NCBI GenBank assembly: GCA_002346645.1
Contig: DEAD01000018.1
Coordinates: forward strand, 1 to 7,696
DNA: 7,696 nt
Direction of reading: 5' to 3'
DNA from: Dehalococcoidia bacterium UBA2991
GTDB lineage: Bacteria; Chloroflexota; Dehalococcoidia; Tepidiformales; Tepidiformaceae
Below, in pieces: positions 5,384-7,696 of the stretch (its first letter is position 1; each line of letters opens with the position of its first letter). Made by a program: the position numbers and the translations under genes. The notes under the pieces were generated by a model. The model was not told the DNA's origin. It did not search any database and saw only the letters and a program-made list of their open reading frames with translations.

Positions 5384-5758
5384 GTGAGATTCTTCCGCCG
5401 ACGTCCACTGATTACAGATGAAAACTACGGGCGTCTTATGACGTCCTTCGGCCGGACAGTAGATGCAGATCCACTCGTGGCTGAACCTGCAAAAGCCCTA
5501 GTCCAACGTGTAGAGCGGGAGTTGTCAGCAGAGATAGCTGCAGCAGACGCGAAGCTGTATCAAGGAGCTGCTGCTTACCACCTTCGCTTGCTAGCCGGAG
5601 CATGGATCCTTGCGAAGGAGGGCGTCATTCCCCTAGAAACCGCGGAGGTATTCGAAGAAGCAGTTGGCTGGCGTTTTAGATCGCGAGCACTACCCGAACG
5701 ACTAGGGAAATTGGCGCGAGGGGAATTCGAGAGAGATCTCCTAATGGACGAAAACTAG
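5384..5758 (+). CDS. Small conserved-looking protein of unknown function
   Basis: I do not recognise this protein. With a GTG start at 5384 it has 124 aa, no signal peptide and no clear transmembrane helix; a moderately hydrophobic helix HLRLLAGAWILA (66-77) is the nearest thing. The N-terminus is basic and aromatic (MRFFRRRP), followed by TDENYGRLMTSFGRTVDADPL (11-31), a charged helix AKALVQRVERELSAEIAAADAKL (36-58) and a helical C-terminal half with LARGEFERDLL. It looks like a compact helical cytosolic protein. An ATG at 5342 and a GTG at 5357 in the same frame would add 14 or 9 residues, but neither has a ribosome site, and the ATG lies within the mobA start codon (CATG). It is divergent from mobA and convergent with the DAHP synthase gene, leaving only 9 bp at its 3' side. 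Coding status is supported by the long frame without conserved reading on the opposite strand. Confidence 0.65.
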   Translation: MRFFRRRPLITDENYGRLMTSFGRTVDADPLVAEPAKALVQRVERELSAEIAAADAKLYQGAAAYHLRLLAGAWILAKEGVIPLETAEVFEEAVGWRFRSRALPERLGKLARGEFERDLLMDEN

Positions 5759-5767
5759 AATCTAGGG

Positions 5768-6847
5768 CTACTTTGAAACAGCAGCGGGAATGCCACTCTC
5801 ACTGCCCTCGGCAAGCAGTGCATGGATGGCGCGCGAGCGCGAAACGATTCGGCCTGCTTCCTCCCGAACCGCTTGGCGCCCGTCACAAAGCGCCTCCTCA
5901 GGATTGGAATGTATATCGAATTCAAGTCCGTTGGCCCCGGCAGCAACGAAGCCATAGGAGACACGCTCCACCAAGGCGCGATCCCCGGAACTATGAGAAG
6001 GATCAGCTATCAGAGGCAAATGCGACTTGCCTCGCACAAGTGGAATCATCGATATATCAGCTGCAAAGCGGGTCTCAGACTCAAACGATCTGATACCCCT
6101 GTAGCAGAGAATTACATTCGGATTTCCGGCCCCTGTGTTCTTTCCGGATCGATCTATGCCCGACATGATATAGGCGGCTGCACAGAGCCATTCATTAAGG
6201 TCATTACCAAAGCCATGCTTCAGGACAACCGGAGTACGAATACGTGAGAGCTCTTCCAAAAGTGGAGAGTACTGAGCACTACGCGCACCAATTTGGACAA
6301 CATCGATTCCCGCTTCTAAGAACGCGTCTAGATGACGGAGGTCAATCAGTTCACAGACCACAGGAAGGCCAGTCGCTTCTTTCATCACCTTGACTATTTC
6401 AAGGCCGCGAGCTATTTCGAGCCCCCGATAGTCGTAGGGGCTGGTGCGTGACTTGTCGACGAAGGCCCGCAGAATATCTACACCTGCGTCTCGAGCCATA
6501 ACAGAAGAATCCACGGCTTGCTGCTCACTCTCGATGGCACAGGGCCCCCCGAAAATAGTGAGGTTGGAGCCACCCACCAAGGTACCGTTCACATTGATGA
6601 TGGTGTCTTCATGATGAAAGCTACGGCTAGCATCCTTGTACTTCTCAGTGATGCGAATGACTCGATCGACACCAGGAAGCTCAGTCACACGGCCTTCGTC
6701 TACGATCCCGGCCATTCCCTTAACACCAATCACGATGCTTCCCGCGCCAACCATGGTCTGACACTGCAGTCCATAGTCATTAACTATGCGGTCAATAACG
6801 CGGTCAGCCTGTTCTTCCGAGGCGCCTTCGACCATATGGATGATCAT
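5768..6847 (-). CDS. aroF: DAHP synthase homologue, AroF/type I-beta with N-terminal ferredoxin-like domain
   Basis: 3-Deoxy-7-phosphoheptulonate synthase family: condenses PEP with erythrose 4-phosphate as first step of the shikimate pathway. It has 359 aa. Residues 1-70 form a ferredoxin-like (ACT-like) regulatory domain (MIIHMVEGASEEQADRV... ITEKY); the TIM barrel follows. Conserved: FHHEDT (77-82), GGPCAIES (100-107; metal Cys103), Lys132 and RTSPY (134-138), QIGARSAQ (185-192), Lys210, DPSHS (282-286; metal His285) and Asp322. Unusual against Thermotoga-type enzymes from memory: KPRTSP is KSRTSP, LKRGF is LKHGF, CERGIR is CYRGIR (Tyr249), TRN is TRF (Phe261), the metal Glu is Asp311, and about ten residues are added near 231-242. 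It may be a divergent DAHP synthase or a paralogue with another aldose substrate. GGAG lies 11 nt before ATG 6847. It ends 9 bp from the convergent small gene. Confidence 0.82.
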   Translation of the reverse strand: MIIHMVEGASEEQADRVIDRIVNDYGLQCQTMVGAGSIVIGVKGMAGIVDEGRVTELPGVDRVIRITEKYKDASRSFHHEDTIINVNGTLVGGSNLTIFGGPCAIESEQQAVDSSVMARDAGVDILRAFVDKSRTSPYDYRGLEIARGLEIVKVMKEATGLPVVCELIDLRHLDAFLEAGIDVVQIGARSAQYSPLLEELSRIRTPVVLKHGFGNDLNEWLCAAAYIMSGIDRSGKNTGAGNPNVILCYRGIRSFESETRFAADISMIPLVRGKSHLPLIADPSHSSGDRALVERVSYGFVAAGANGLEFDIHSNPEEALCDGRQAVREEAGRIVSRSRAIHALLAEGSESGIPAAVSK

Positions 6848-6858
6848 AATTAGGGGCT

Positions 6859-6862
6859 CTCC
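6859..6862 (-). promoter_or_regulatory. Shine-Dalgarno of the DAHP synthase gene
   Basis: GGAG (within GGAGAG) on the - strand lies 11 nt before ATG 6847. The spacing is slightly long but it is the only candidate. A second in-frame ATG four codons later would lie 23 nt away. Confidence 0.45.
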
Positions 6863-6874
6863 ATCATTTTCGAG

Positions 6875-6901
6875 AAATTATCTTCCTATGCTGACCGTCA
6901 A
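6875..6901 (-). promoter_or_regulatory. Promoter of the DAHP synthase gene
   Basis: On the - strand TTGACG (6901-6896) and TAATTT (6880-6875) are spaced 15 nt, or 16 if ATTGAC is taken as the -35. Transcription would begin near 6868, giving a leader of about 20 nt containing the ribosome site. An overlapping GATAAT (from 6882) has a 13-nt spacer and is less likely. No attenuator or leader peptide fits in this short 5' end. Confidence 0.5.
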
Positions 6902-6921
6902 TGGACCAGCCTTCTTAACGG

Positions 6922-6941
6922 TTGCTTCTGATTGGAAGCAA
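6922..6941 (-). terminator. Hairpin directly after the thioredoxin-TPR gene
   Basis: TTGCTTC (6922-6928) and GAAGCAA (6935-6941) form a perfect 7-bp stem with a 6-nt loop, 2 nt beyond the stop codon of the - strand gene. No U-run follows. With the downstream promoter it suggests that the two genes are separate transcription units. Confidence 0.4.
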
Positions 6942-6943
6942 GG

Positions 6944-7696
6944 TCAAAAGATGAGTTGGGCGAGGAGGCGCTGGTAATCACGCACAAGAGTACTTTCCTG
7001 CCCAAGAATATCGAACACAGCCAAGATAGCCTTCCGAGCAGCTTCATCAGCGAAACGGCGATCAAGTCGCACAGACTCGAGAAGTTCAGCTAATGATTCC
7101 TCATATCGCCCATAAGCAGCGAGCATTACTCCCCAGCGATAACGAGTTCGGGGATCATCTGGGGCAAGCCGCGCCTCCTGTTCCAACTCCTGCTCACTGT
7201 GCACACGAGAAAAATCTGAGAGGAAGATATGGTGCCTGAGAGACTTGGCACGACGATCATCACCAGCTCGCTCAATCAGCTTCTCTGCCCCATCTCGGTC
7301 GCCACGCTCGAGAAGTATTGCAGCAAGACCCGTTAGTGCATCAGCGTTATCCGAGTCTTCCTCAAGCAACTCTTGATAACGCAATTCTGCGCCTCCAAGA
7401 TCACCATTAGCCGCAAGCTCCTCTGCCTCAGCAGCCGCCGCTTCAGCAGGGGTATTAACAAGCTGAGCAAAGAACGCCCTTACTTGCTCTTCAGGCAGGG
7501 CACCAGCGAATTCGCTAGCAATTTCCCCATCGACAAAAGCCTTCACTGCAGGGATTGCCTGGATACCGTAGGCCGCAGAGGTAGCAGGATTTTGGTCAGT
7601 ATCGAGTTTGGCAAGCACAACTTCCTCACCAAACTCAGCAGCAACCGTTTCTATCACAGGACTGAGTACCCGACAGGGGCCACACCATTCAGCCCA
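6944..7696 (-). CDS. Thioredoxin-domain TPR protein (YbbN/CnoX-like), 5' truncated
   Basis: Cytosolic thioredoxin fold fused to tetratricopeptide repeats. YbbN/CnoX proteins act as co-chaperones that hold unfolding clients or protect them from oxidation; that role is inferred here. The frame is open to the window edge, giving 250 residues; only the first strand and helix of the thioredoxin domain are missing. Visible: active site WCGPC (residues 4-8), KLDTDQNPATSAAYGIQAIPAV (30-51) with cis-Pro49, and the domain end near 85. Then an Ala/Glu-rich linker (TPAEAAAAEAEELA) and helical TPR units (about 100-165, 180-215). The ending EEAxxAILAVFDILGQ...VRDYQRLLAQLIF-like segment is typical of the YbbN C-terminal TPR module. 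The GTG at 7657 is internal, as the CGPC motif precedes it. The intact Cys pair differs from E. coli CnoX, which lacks a normal CXXC. A hairpin follows the stop. Confidence 0.88.
   Translation of the reverse strand, partial: WAEWCGPCRVLSPVIETVAAEFGEEVVLAKLDTDQNPATSAAYGIQAIPAVKAFVDGEIASEFAGALPEEQVRAFFAQLVNTPAEAAAAEAEELAANGDLGGAELRYQELLEEDSDNADALTGLAAILLERGDRDGAEKLIERAGDDRRAKSLRHHIFLSDFSRVHSEQELEQEARLAPDDPRTRYRWGVMLAAYGRYEESLAELLESVRLDRRFADEAARKAILAVFDILGQESTLVRDYQRLLAQLIF

Noticed and set aside
5822..6247. + strand frame of about 140 codons opposite the DAHP synthase gene
   Set aside because: It is the reverse of a clearly conserved enzyme, with no recognisable protein features and no start signals.

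Overview
The window most likely comes from a bacterium using the deazaflavin cofactor F420, probably an actinobacterium of Acidimicrobiia type. A Chloroflexota lineage rich in luciferase-like monooxygenases is the main alternative. The pointers are a TIGR03617/MSMEG_2256-type F420-dependent oxidoreductase, a SnoaL-like protein, a YbbN-type thioredoxin-TPR protein, two apparently leaderless genes and moderate G+C judged by eye. No rRNA, tRNA, IS element or CRISPR array is visible, and no marker fixes the species. All genes look intact except the two cut by the window edges.

Left part, + strand (1-2263): the end of a zinc/manganese-type ABC importer operon. A 5'-truncated solute-binding protein (ZnuA type) overlaps by 44 nt an ATPase (ZnuC type) with a histidine-rich tail, and the membrane permease (ZnuB type) follows after 10 nt. 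The binding protein captures the metal outside the membrane, the permease forms the pore and the ATPase drives transport. The operon promoter, and any Zur site, lies left of the window. A separate SnoaL/NTF2-fold gene (2330-2803) follows with its own strong Shine-Dalgarno and a possible extended -10 promoter.

Middle, - strand (5343 down to 2857): mobA (molybdenum cofactor guanylyltransferase), then an F420-dependent LLM-class oxidoreductase, then a Cas4/RecB-like PD-(D/E)XK nuclease with four cysteines placed as for a 4Fe-4S cluster. The last two are tightly coupled (11-nt gap, Shine-Dalgarno over the preceding stop). The nuclease converges on the SnoaL gene across a 53-bp gap holding an 8-bp inverted repeat.

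Right part: a small unrecognised + strand gene (5384-5758) diverges from mobA. The 40 bp between their starts carry two -10 elements, each placed exactly for leaderless transcription. The small gene converges, with a 9-bp gap, on a - strand DAHP synthase homologue of AroF/type I-beta class with several altered active-site positions. Upstream of that gene are a promoter and then the 3' part of a thioredoxin-TPR (YbbN/CnoX-like) gene running off the right edge.

Most of this is ordinary chromosomal content. The points most worth a second look are the altered DAHP synthase, the overlapping divergent leaderless promoters, the stand-alone Fe-S nuclease and the hairpin that encodes the basic tail of MobA.
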